From: a virus
Virus record (IMG/VR): IMGVR_UViG_3300029309_000071
Span: 1 to 46,470 of that record
Length of the DNA: 46,470 nt
Reading direction: 5' to 3' (one strand)
Part shown: piece by piece, positions 40,192 to 46,470 of the stretch
Position numbering within the stretch: the stretch's first letter is position 1
How the letters are laid out: each line of letters starts with the position of its first letter
Translations under genes and position numbers: made by a program
The notes under the pieces: generated by a model
What the model was told of the DNA's origin: nothing
The model's database searches: none
The model's input: only the letters and a program-made list of their open reading frames with translations

Positions 40192-40900
40192 CTTCTTCCC
40201 TCGCTAATAAACTTTGTCTAATTTCTGGACCAGCTTCTTTAACTCTGTCGAGTAGTGATTTATCTACTACTCCTTCAGCTAAATTTTCTGGTCTTATTTG
40301 TTTGTCTGTAGTACCTGCTTTAATTTGTTCAACAGCAGTTTTAAATTGTTCAAGTTTTGTCTCTGTTTCCTCCTCATCTTCTTCATCAATATCATCGTTA
40401 TCAATGTTGTACTGTATGTTTGCTTCCTCACCTATGCTCATAATTAAATACATAATAGGCTCCATGACTAGAAGCATAGTATCTGGGTTAATTTTACCTT
40501 CAGTAAATTTAGCATAAGTAATTGCCATAGCTAAATCACCAACACTAGCTCCACTAGCTAAACCTTTAACAATTTCTTTAGCTGCTTCTGGTTGTAATAA
40601 TTGAGTTAAGATAGCATCAATAGCATCTCTAGGATTAGCAAACTCTGCTGGTTGTTCCCATGGATAAGGTTGGTCAGGACTGTTTGTTAAAGATTGTCCG
40701 GGTATAGCAGCACCTTGAGATTTTAAAGCTACTAGTTTATCTAAACCTTCTTGACTATCTCTAAGCTGACCTCTAACTTTTGGTTTATCTTCAATATCAT
40801 CTAAGTCAACACCAGCCGCTTGAGCATCTAAAATAACCTGCTCAACAGCATCTGTTAAATTATTAGATACTACAGGTCTTAATTCTCTTTGTTGTGCCAT
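40184..40900 (-). CDS. Virion-region acidic protein, 238 aa
   Basis: The protein has 238 residues and starts MAQQRELRPVVSNNLTDAVE. It is acidic, with a run of Asp and Glu in the middle (NIDNDDIDEEDEEETETKLE) and a helical block (ASVGDLAMAITYAKFTEGKI). The segment RPENLAEGVVDKSLLDRVKE recalls a similar IRPENLAEAIKV stretch in the 870-residue neighbour, hinting at a shared binding motif. It is unrecognised, probably a minor virion or assembly protein. Confidence 0.65.
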   Translation of the reverse strand: MAQQRELRPVVSNNLTDAVEQVILDAQAAGVDLDDIEDKPKVRGQLRDSQEGLDKLVALKSQGAAIPGQSLTNSPDQPYPWEQPAEFANPRDAIDAILTQLLQPEAAKEIVKGLASGASVGDLAMAITYAKFTEGKINPDTMLLVMEPIMYLIMSIGEEANIQYNIDNDDIDEEDEEETETKLEQFKTAVEQIKAGTTDKQIRPENLAEGVVDKSLLDRVKEAGPEIRQSLLAREEDE

Positions 40901-41709
40901 TATGCCATCCCTCCTACAGTTTCTTGTCTATATAAATCACTAGCTAAGTAACCAACATCTCCTGTGCCAAACTGTAAATTATTATAAGCATCATTTAAAT
41001 TGACAGCTGGTTGAGCAAAAGACACTTGTAATGGGTCTAACATACTTTGTTCATCGCCTCCATAGCCTACATATTGACCCGGTATTTCTGGGTCTGGTTG
41101 TAGCTTTGATTCAGCATAACTCATACCTACATCTCTAACAAATTGACCTGCAGTAGTATCAAAGAATCCTGTTTGTTTTACTGTTTCAACTTTATCCCCT
41201 GCTCTTACAATTTTACCACTAGCATCTAAATAAGAACCAGATACTTGTGCTGTATCTTTAAAAGAAGCAGGTAAATTAGATATTTCAGATTGAGTTAAAG
41301 GTTGTCCTGTTTCAATATTTAAATATGAATTATTAACAGGGTCAAAAGCTATTTTATCTAAATTTAATCTTCCTGCTTCACTTGTAAAACCTAAAAAGTC
41401 TGTAACTTTACCAGCTCCTGTACCCACAGCAGCTCCTAAAAACTCAAATGGTTTAGCCACTGTGCCTACTACAGGTAGACCAGTAATAAAGTTTTTAGCT
41501 CCAATTAATGCTTTACCTACTGCTGAAGTTGCAAACTGACCTCCAAAAGCTCCTACCGCTGCTCCTCCCGTGACTAAAGCTGCTCCTACAAGTGCTATAG
41601 TTTTAAGGATTTTACTTTTGCTAATTTTCTTAACAACTTTCTTAACTCCTCTGACTACTTTTTTAATGCCTTTTTTTACTTTTTTAAAGACTTTTCTTAA
41701 AAATCCCAT
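40900..41709 (-). CDS. Internal virion protein with cationic helix and Gly/Ala-rich membrane segment
   Basis: The 269-residue protein starts with about 34 residues very rich in Lys and Val (MGFLRKVFKKVKKGIKKVVR), followed by a hydrophobic Ala/Gly stretch (ILKTIALVGAALVTGGAAVG) and a second one near residues 85-105. This is the layout of a membrane-inserting ejection protein, comparable in role to T7 gp14, which lines the outer-membrane pore during DNA entry. The start has an AGAGGATAT site. The functional comparison is an inference. Confidence 0.65.
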   Translation of the reverse strand: MGFLRKVFKKVKKGIKKVVRGVKKVVKKISKSKILKTIALVGAALVTGGAAVGAFGGQFATSAVGKALIGAKNFITGLPVVGTVAKPFEFLGAAVGTGAGKVTDFLGFTSEAGRLNLDKIAFDPVNNSYLNIETGQPLTQSEISNLPASFKDTAQVSGSYLDASGKIVRAGDKVETVKQTGFFDTTAGQFVRDVGMSYAESKLQPDPEIPGQYVGYGGDEQSMLDPLQVSFAQPAVNLNDAYNNLQFGTGDVGYLASDLYRQETVGGMA

Positions 41710-41710
41710 T

Positions 41711-44323
41711 TTATATATCCTCTGTTATTATTCCTATTAAGTTTTCTATTGCTGCTAAACCACTACCATACCTTTCAGGGTCAGAAGCTAATGCTGTACT
41801 AACTAATTGAGCTATTCTATTTTTTTCATTTTCTCCAGCTCTAAAATCATAATCAGCATTATCTCGTAACTCTTGCCACATAAAAGATAAAGCATTTTGT
41901 GACATGTTAAAAGCATTCATCGCATTCTGCATATTAATAGCATTCTGTGCTGCTGTGTTAGCAGTATTAGCTTGTCTTCGCCATTGAACATTAGAAGCTT
42001 CGACAACTGCTCTGTTTTGTGAATTCCATTGATTTCTAGCAAAGTCTTGATTAGCATTAAACTCAGCTACTTGAGTTTTTAATTGTGTATTAAATTTATT
42101 TACATCGGCTTGTCTTTGAGCATCTCGAGCTGCTGCTGCGTTCTGTTGTGTAGTATTAAATTGATTAACTGCATTAGTTTGTTGAGTATTAAACTGGTCA
42201 ACTTGAACTGCTAAACTATTATTAAATTGTTCTACTTGCATCTCTGAAGTAGCATTAAATTGTCTTCTAGCATTCTCAGCTGATTGATTAGATAATATTC
42301 TTTGTTGTTCTTGCTGAGCTTCTATCATGTAACTTTGTTGTTCAGCATTTAAATTAGCTAAATCCATACTTAAAAAGTTTTTAGCATTTTGAATTTGTGA
42401 TTGTTGAGCAAAGTTAGCTTCTGCTAAGTTAGCTTGTGAAGTTAATATAGCATTTTGGATTGCTACTTGTTGTCTATTCTTAGCTTCAGTTAAACTTACA
42501 GTTTGTAAAAATCTGCTATTACTTAAATTAGCTTGTTGTTCATTACTAAGATTAGCCAAATCCATTTTAAAAACATTACCAGCATTAAATAAAGCTGCTT
42601 GTTGTCTTCTTTGAGCATCTGCTTCAGCTGCTTGAGCTTCTATACCTCTTTGTTGAGCTACTGATTGTTGAATAGCTTGAGCATTAGATTGAGCTATTGG
42701 TAAAGATGCTTGAATAATAGTATTAACTAAAGTATCTCGACCAACTGTTGAAGCTGACATACCTCTAGCAGCTAACATTTTTTCAACACTAGTTACAGCC
42801 GGTCTAGCCCACATTGGTATTTCTCCTGCTTCTAGTCCAGCTAACAAACTATCAATTTGATTAGAAACTAAAGCTTCTTCTGGTAAACCTTCAATAATAC
42901 CTCGTTGTTCTTCAGTAAAGTCTGTCAATCTATCTTCAAGAGCTTCAGGGTCATTACCAAGCTCTGTGATATCTTCTTCAGATAAACCAGCATTTCTTAA
43001 TTGTTTTTTAGCTCTAGTAACTCTAGCTAAAGTTAGTCCAGCATTTTTAGCTGCTTCAGCTTTAGCTTCAGGACTTAGTTCTCCTTGAGCTGCTGCCATT
43101 AAAGCACCTTCTTCTATTGCTACAGTAGCTGCTGGAATAGCTTCAACTCTAGCAACTTTAATAGCCTCTGCTAAGTTTTCTGGTCTGATTTGTCCTTGAG
43201 CTATCTTAACTGCAACATCTTCAGGCACTTTTAAAATTTCTTGTATAGTAGAAACTTTAGCTTCTTCTGGACCTTGAGCCTGTGCTATTTGATTAATAAT
43301 ACTAACAGTTTCTGCTGGTACTCCTTCAGCTTCTTCAAAGTCCACTGAAGTAGGCTCTGGCATGACTGTAACATTTTGAGCTATACTATCATCTATTTGC
43401 AATGCATCAGGAATAATAATTGTTTCTGGCATCTCACCACGAGCTTGAGCTTCTACTTGCTCTCTAAGGGCTGTTTCTTCTGGAGAAGGAGTAGGAGCCG
43501 GTGTTTCTGCTGTTCCTGTACCTGTACCTGTTCCTGTTCCTGTACCTGTACCTGTACCTGTACCTGTACCTGTACCTGTACCTGTTCCTGTTCCGGGGTC
43601 AGGGTCATACTCATCGTCTATAATAGGTCCTTCATCTCTATCATAAGTATAATTAGTAGGTGTATTTTTAAACTCTCCAAAACCTCCATAGCTTCCAAAA
43701 TCGTTTGAAATGCCTGATAAATCTGGTTGAGCTATTTGAGTTACGTTTGGTGCAGTAGGAAGTAAATTGCCCGTATCTATATATCCAGCATCTCCGGATT
43801 GTTTAACCATAAAATTATAGATATTATCAGCTAAATTTAATGTGTCTTCTTGTCCAGTATCTTTTAATCTTTGTAAGTATTTTTGTCTTTCTTCTTCAGC
43901 TTTTACTAAACGTTCAGGTGTAACATTAATAAAACCAGCACTAGGGTCTTGTGGTCCTTTTATACTTGATTTATTGTTTGTAGGAATAATATTAACAGGA
44001 GGTGTTATAGGTTGTCCAATATCAGGTGATGGTGGTTCTGTTTTTTCACTAGGAGTAGGACTTGGTGTTATACCAATATCAGGTCTACCTGTTTTAGCTC
44101 CTTTCGGCACTGCACCAAAAGTAGGTTCTGTTTCTATAGGCTCTATAGGTTTATTAAGCTCATCTATTTTTTGTTGATTTTGTTTATTAACACGATTCAT
44201 AGCTCCTAGAGCTACAGTATTAAAACCACCTGTAAAATTTTTAGCTCTTTCAACTTTACCACCTTTTCTGTAATCTTGACGTACAGATACTGTTCTTGTT
44301 CTTTTGTTTTTACTTTTTGCCAT
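41711..44323 (-). CDS. Large Gln/Asn-rich internal virion protein with Gly-Thr repeat
   Basis: The 870-residue protein has a Pro/Thr-rich N-terminal third with a long Gly-Thr dipeptide run (near residues 245-272). A helical middle contains I-R-P-E-N-L-A-E. The Gln/Asn/Ala-rich C-terminal half carries repeated Q-F-N units (MQVEQFNNSLAVQVDQFNTQ, NQFNTTQQNAA, NKFNTQLKTQ). Such repetitive helical proteins are typical of podovirus internal cores or tail fibres' inner partners. It is the first large gene of the internal virion group. No enzyme motif is seen. Confidence 0.7.
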   Translation of the reverse strand: MAKSKNKRTRTVSVRQDYRKGGKVERAKNFTGGFNTVALGAMNRVNKQNQQKIDELNKPIEPIETEPTFGAVPKGAKTGRPDIGITPSPTPSEKTEPPSPDIGQPITPPVNIIPTNNKSSIKGPQDPSAGFINVTPERLVKAEEERQKYLQRLKDTGQEDTLNLADNIYNFMVKQSGDAGYIDTGNLLPTAPNVTQIAQPDLSGISNDFGSYGGFGEFKNTPTNYTYDRDEGPIIDDEYDPDPGTGTGTGTGTGTGTGTGTGTGTGTGTGTAETPAPTPSPEETALREQVEAQARGEMPETIIIPDALQIDDSIAQNVTVMPEPTSVDFEEAEGVPAETVSIINQIAQAQGPEEAKVSTIQEILKVPEDVAVKIAQGQIRPENLAEAIKVARVEAIPAATVAIEEGALMAAAQGELSPEAKAEAAKNAGLTLARVTRAKKQLRNAGLSEEDITELGNDPEALEDRLTDFTEEQRGIIEGLPEEALVSNQIDSLLAGLEAGEIPMWARPAVTSVEKMLAARGMSASTVGRDTLVNTIIQASLPIAQSNAQAIQQSVAQQRGIEAQAAEADAQRRQQAALFNAGNVFKMDLANLSNEQQANLSNSRFLQTVSLTEAKNRQQVAIQNAILTSQANLAEANFAQQSQIQNAKNFLSMDLANLNAEQQSYMIEAQQEQQRILSNQSAENARRQFNATSEMQVEQFNNSLAVQVDQFNTQQTNAVNQFNTTQQNAAAARDAQRQADVNKFNTQLKTQVAEFNANQDFARNQWNSQNRAVVEASNVQWRRQANTANTAAQNAINMQNAMNAFNMSQNALSFMWQELRDNADYDFRAGENEKNRIAQLVSTALASDPERYGSGLAAIENLIGIITEDI
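43511..43595. repeat. Hexamer microsatellite (CCTGTA/CCTGTT)n
   Basis: About 13 copies of CCTGT plus A or T run from 43511 to about 43595. On the coding (minus) strand they encode a Gly-Thr dipeptide repeat. Slippage would change protein length in steps of two residues without shifting the frame. Confidence 0.9.
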
Positions 44324-44438
44324 TGTTCTTTTTCCTACTTCTCAGAGTTGTTAAAAGCTTTGAAGGTATAGTAGATATAGATACGACTAATGTTGAAACA
44401 GGAAGTTTCTTAGTCTTTTTAGTTTTTTTAGTATTCAT
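44310..44438 (-). CDS. Possible tiny basic protein, 42 aa
   Basis: A 42-codon frame starts at ATG 44438 (MNTKKTKKTKKLPVSTLVVS at its N-terminus) and ends 14 bases inside the 870-residue gene. It fills the gap between two late genes and is very basic, like other small proteins here. The ribosome site is weak (GAAAG), so it could be a non-coding gap. Confidence 0.4.
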   Translation of the reverse strand: MNTKKTKKTKKLPVSTLVVSISTIPSKLLTTLRSRKKNNGKK

Positions 44439-44448
44439 TTATATTTTA

Positions 44449-44688
44449 CTATCTTTCAAAGAGTTTGTCAATCTTCTCATCTAATTTTTCTAATCTATCA
44501 ATCAGGACACTCATATCATCTTTGACTTCAGACTTTGTTATATAATCTTTTGCTATTTCTTCTCTGGTTTTATTTAATAATATATCTAATCTTTTTAACT
44601 CTGACCCATTCTGTCTAATACTATACAGCACTGGAGCTAAGACCAGAGTTATAAAGATATTCCAAAACATTAAGCTGGATATTTCCAT
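44449..44688 (-). CDS. Membrane-anchored coiled-coil protein, 79 aa
   Basis: The 79-residue protein has an N-terminal membrane helix (about 5-24, SLMFWNIFITLVLAPVLYSI) and a charged coiled coil (LKRLDILLNKTREEIAKDYI, then MSVLIDRLEKLDEKIDKLFE). This pattern recurs in small proteins of marine podoviruses near fibre genes. It could help virion assembly at the membrane or lysis. Function is unknown. It is 2 bases from the upstream gene. Confidence 0.65.
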   Translation of the reverse strand: MEISSLMFWNIFITLVLAPVLYSIRQNGSELKRLDILLNKTREEIAKDYITKSEVKDDMSVLIDRLEKLDEKIDKLFER

Positions 44689-44690
44689 AC

Positions 44691-45050
44691 CTAGCTTATA
44701 GTTTTATTAACGGATGTTGGGGTAACTTTCTCAGCTATCTGAGCATCAATCCCAGCTTTAAGAGCTGTAACTTCATCAGACCCAATAGCTGCTTCGACCC
44801 AGCCTTGGACATCTGATAAACCTACACTAGCAAAAGCTGTGAAGCTTGATAAATCTGAAACATCTAATGATTGACTACCATAAACTTCTCCAGTTTGTGG
44901 GTTACCATCAGCATCCTTGTTAGCATCGTCAGACCCTTTTAGTCTCCAATGCACGTTATAAATTACATCAGACTCAGTGTTTGAACTGCTATCTGTATGT
45001 GAAGGGTAAGTATCAACGTTTGATACATCCCAAGTATATGATATAGCCAT
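44691..45050 (-). CDS. Small tail-region protein, 119 aa
   Basis: The 119-residue protein begins MAISYTWDVSNVDTYPSHTD and is beta-rich, with SDVIYNVHWRLKGSDDANKD and a later SLDVSDLSSFTAFASVGLSD-like helical end (VQGWVEAAIGSDEVTALKAG). I recall similar short proteins placed next to fibre genes in marine phages. It may be a fibre-associated or head-decoration protein. There is a one-base gap to the fibre stop, so they share a transcript. Confidence 0.65.
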   Translation of the reverse strand: MAISYTWDVSNVDTYPSHTDSSSNTESDVIYNVHWRLKGSDDANKDADGNPQTGEVYGSQSLDVSDLSSFTAFASVGLSDVQGWVEAAIGSDEVTALKAGIDAQIAEKVTPTSVNKTIS

Positions 45051-45051
45051 T

Positions 45052-46470
45052 TTAGTTTCCTCCTTTCAATAGCTTTAATTCAGCCTTAAGAGTCTTAATA
45101 GTTTCTATTAAGCTCTCGTAGCCTTCCATGTCCTCAAGACCTTTCGGGCTATGAGAATGTTTCTTAAGTTCTTTTATTTCTTTTTGTTGTTCTTGCACAG
45201 CTTTAATAAGTGGTGTGACCAACTTAGAATAATCCATTTGATAATAACCTTCTTCGGTTTCTGACACTGCGTTAGGAACAAGCTTCATAACCTCTTGAGC
45301 TATCAAGCCTTCGTCAGACTTGCCATCTGCTTTCCAGTCGTAAGCAACAGGATTAAGTTCGTTGATAACTTCTAAACCTCTGGCAGACCCTGTGATGTCT
45401 TTTAATCGTGCATCAGATGAAGTGTTGTAAGCTGTAGCTGAACCTGTGACTGAAACTGAGCCGACTTGTGCTCCATCTTTATAAAATTCAATTACAGAAC
45501 CATCAGAAGAAAGTCTATTAAGAAATAAATTAGTATTACCTGAACGAGTGCTTGTTATTCTACCATTAGGTCTATTTTCCACTCCAGCCGTGCCGAATGT
45601 TGTACTTGTCTTACCAACCAATAAGTTACCTGAACCATCTATTCTGGCACTTTCAAAAGAACCATTTTGATTAGACTTAGAAAATACAATAGACCCTGTG
45701 CTTGTGCCATTTGAAGAAGATATAGTTAGTAGTCCATTGTCAACACCTATTACTCCCGCAGCATCTCCACCACTATCATCTAATAAAATATGTTTATCTG
45801 ATAAACCATTAGCAGTTATTTTAACTGTGCCTGAAACATGAAGTTTATCTTCTGGACTGGTTGTGCCTATACCTAAATTAAAACCACTATCTATATAAGA
45901 ATGATTTATAGGGCTTAATTTTACTTTTACTGCACCAGAACTGTATAACTGAAACTCACTTGAATCTGTAAAGTCTGCAACTTTAGTGCCAGAGTTGAAG
46001 AAAGCTAAACCACCAAAAGAATCAGTACCTAACTGATAGGCTTCACCGCCTGAATTCTCTTCAAGGGTTAAAGCAAAACCAGAACTATCTGTTTTCACAT
46101 GCAGTGGTGTAGCAGGACTGGATGTGCCTATGCCCACTCGTCCGTCTGCTGTAAACCTTACCCTTTCTGTTGAACCTGTAAAGAATCTAGTACCATCACC
46201 ATTAGCATCATTAATCTTCCAACCTGAACCTGCTTCATAGCTTATCTCGCCACCAATCGCATTATCGGTTCTATTGACAATTAGTTTATTGCCTGACCTT
46301 AATCTTAGGTTGCCTTCAACATCTAATTTTTCATCAGGGCTAGTTGTGCCTATGCCAACGTTACCACCATTCTTAACAAAAATTCTACCATCTGCTGCAC
46401 CTAGTTCTCCTAGATTCAAGCCTGTTGTTCTTGCAGCCCAGTAGAAAGTGCTACCACCACCAGAATTTGC
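45052..46470 (-). CDS. Tail fibre protein, C-terminal part with S74 chaperone domain (partial)
   Basis: The frame is already open at base 46470 and ends at 45052, giving at least 472 residues. A TTG at 46419 is not its true start. Three or more V-G-I-G-T-(S/T)-S-P units (NVGIGTTSPDEKLDVEG, RVGIGTSSPATPLHVKT, NLGIGTTSPEDKLHVSG) are typical of phage fibre stalks. The last 115 residues start TSSDARLKDITGSARGLEVI, the Ser and Lys of the Peptidase S74 intramolecular chaperone that folds the trimer and then cuts itself off, and continue with GLIAQEVMKLVPNAV. It probably joins the N-terminal piece at 1-971. Confidence 0.9.
   Translation of the reverse strand, partial: ANSGGGSTFYWAARTTGLNLGELGAADGRIFVKNGGNVGIGTTSPDEKLDVEGNLRLRSGNKLIVNRTDNAIGGEISYEAGSGWKINDANGDGTRFFTGSTERVRFTADGRVGIGTSSPATPLHVKTDSSGFALTLEENSGGEAYQLGTDSFGGLAFFNSGTKVADFTDSSEFQLYSSGAVKVKLSPINHSYIDSGFNLGIGTTSPEDKLHVSGTVKITANGLSDKHILLDDSGGDAAGVIGVDNGLLTISSSNGTSTGSIVFSKSNQNGSFESARIDGSGNLLVGKTSTTFGTAGVENRPNGRITSTRSGNTNLFLNRLSSDGSVIEFYKDGAQVGSVSVTGSATAYNTSSDARLKDITGSARGLEVINELNPVAYDWKADGKSDEGLIAQEVMKLVPNAVSETEEGYYQMDYSKLVTPLIKAVQEQQKEIKELKKHSHSPKGLEDMEGYESLIETIKTLKAELKLLKGGN

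Noticed and set aside
43376-43708. A cysteine-rich plus-strand frame resembling a small Cys-Thr repeat protein
   Set aside because: It is produced by the hexamer microsatellite read on the wrong strand of a large virion gene.
1-46470. Diversity-generating retroelement acting on the repeat-rich fibre
   Set aside because: No reverse transcriptase gene and no template/variable repeat pair is visible. The fibre repeats are simple tandem units.
1-46470. Temperate lifestyle with integrase and attachment site
   Set aside because: No integrase, excisionase or lysogeny repressor is recognised. The inverted repeat at 28.2-28.3 kb lies at a convergent gene end and is better read as a terminator.
1-46470. 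Phage-encoded T7-like RNA polymerase or tRNA genes
   Set aside because: No large frame with polymerase motifs exists, and I found no cloverleaf-like sequence in the gaps that I could support by eye.

Overview
This window reads as a nearly complete, low-GC genome of a short-tailed (podovirus-like) marine bacteriophage, most like the HTVC-type phages of Pelagibacter (SAR11). The evidence is a full set of head, connector, terminase and internal virion genes, a T7-like replication module, class Ia ribonucleotide reductase, and several tiny basic proteins that recur in marine podoviruses. I see no phage RNA polymerase, integrase, lysogeny repressor or tRNA. Host-type sigma70 promoters with near-perfect TTGACA/TATAAT boxes occur at several junctions, so host RNA polymerase probably transcribes the genome. 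Host and clade are inferred from gene content and were not tested by search.

Layout. Late genes lie on the minus strand. They start at a promoter beside terS (12.3 kb) and run leftwards through a cassette of basic proteins, terL, portal, scaffold, capsid, tail adaptor and tail nozzle into a tail-fibre gene that runs off position 1. The other end of the window opens inside the C-terminal half of a fibre gene on the same strand, with an S74 chaperone domain. The map is therefore probably circular or circularly permuted and broken inside one repeat-rich fibre gene. The late block would continue from 46.4 kb down through a group of internal virion proteins, a small membrane-protein group that may be the lysis region, and an accessory module at 28.3-33.0 kb. 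Early and replication genes lie on the plus strand (15.0-28.2 kb): about a dozen tiny hypothetical genes, a TonB-shaped membrane protein, an SSB-like protein, primase-helicase, family A DNA polymerase, two PD-(D/E)XK nucleases, NrdA and NrdB.

The most striking block is 28344-33031: csgF, csgG, a curlin-repeat protein, a FecR-domain protein and a CHASE2 adenylate cyclase, packed with overlapping ends. It looks like a phage-borne curli (type VIII) secretion and amyloid system joined to a cAMP-signalling protein. I recall published reports of curli genes with FecR and adenylate cyclase in HTVC023P-type pelagiphages, so the system may not be wholly new, but its role in infection is unknown to me.

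The region 12.3-15.0 kb is the regulatory and probable replication centre. It holds divergent consensus promoters whose -35 boxes form an inverted repeat, iteron-like repeats, and four DnaA boxes flanking a long stem-loop. Beyond these are four single-gene minus-strand cassettes that share the same leader and terminator design, and a possible small RNA between a promoter and a UUCG terminator.
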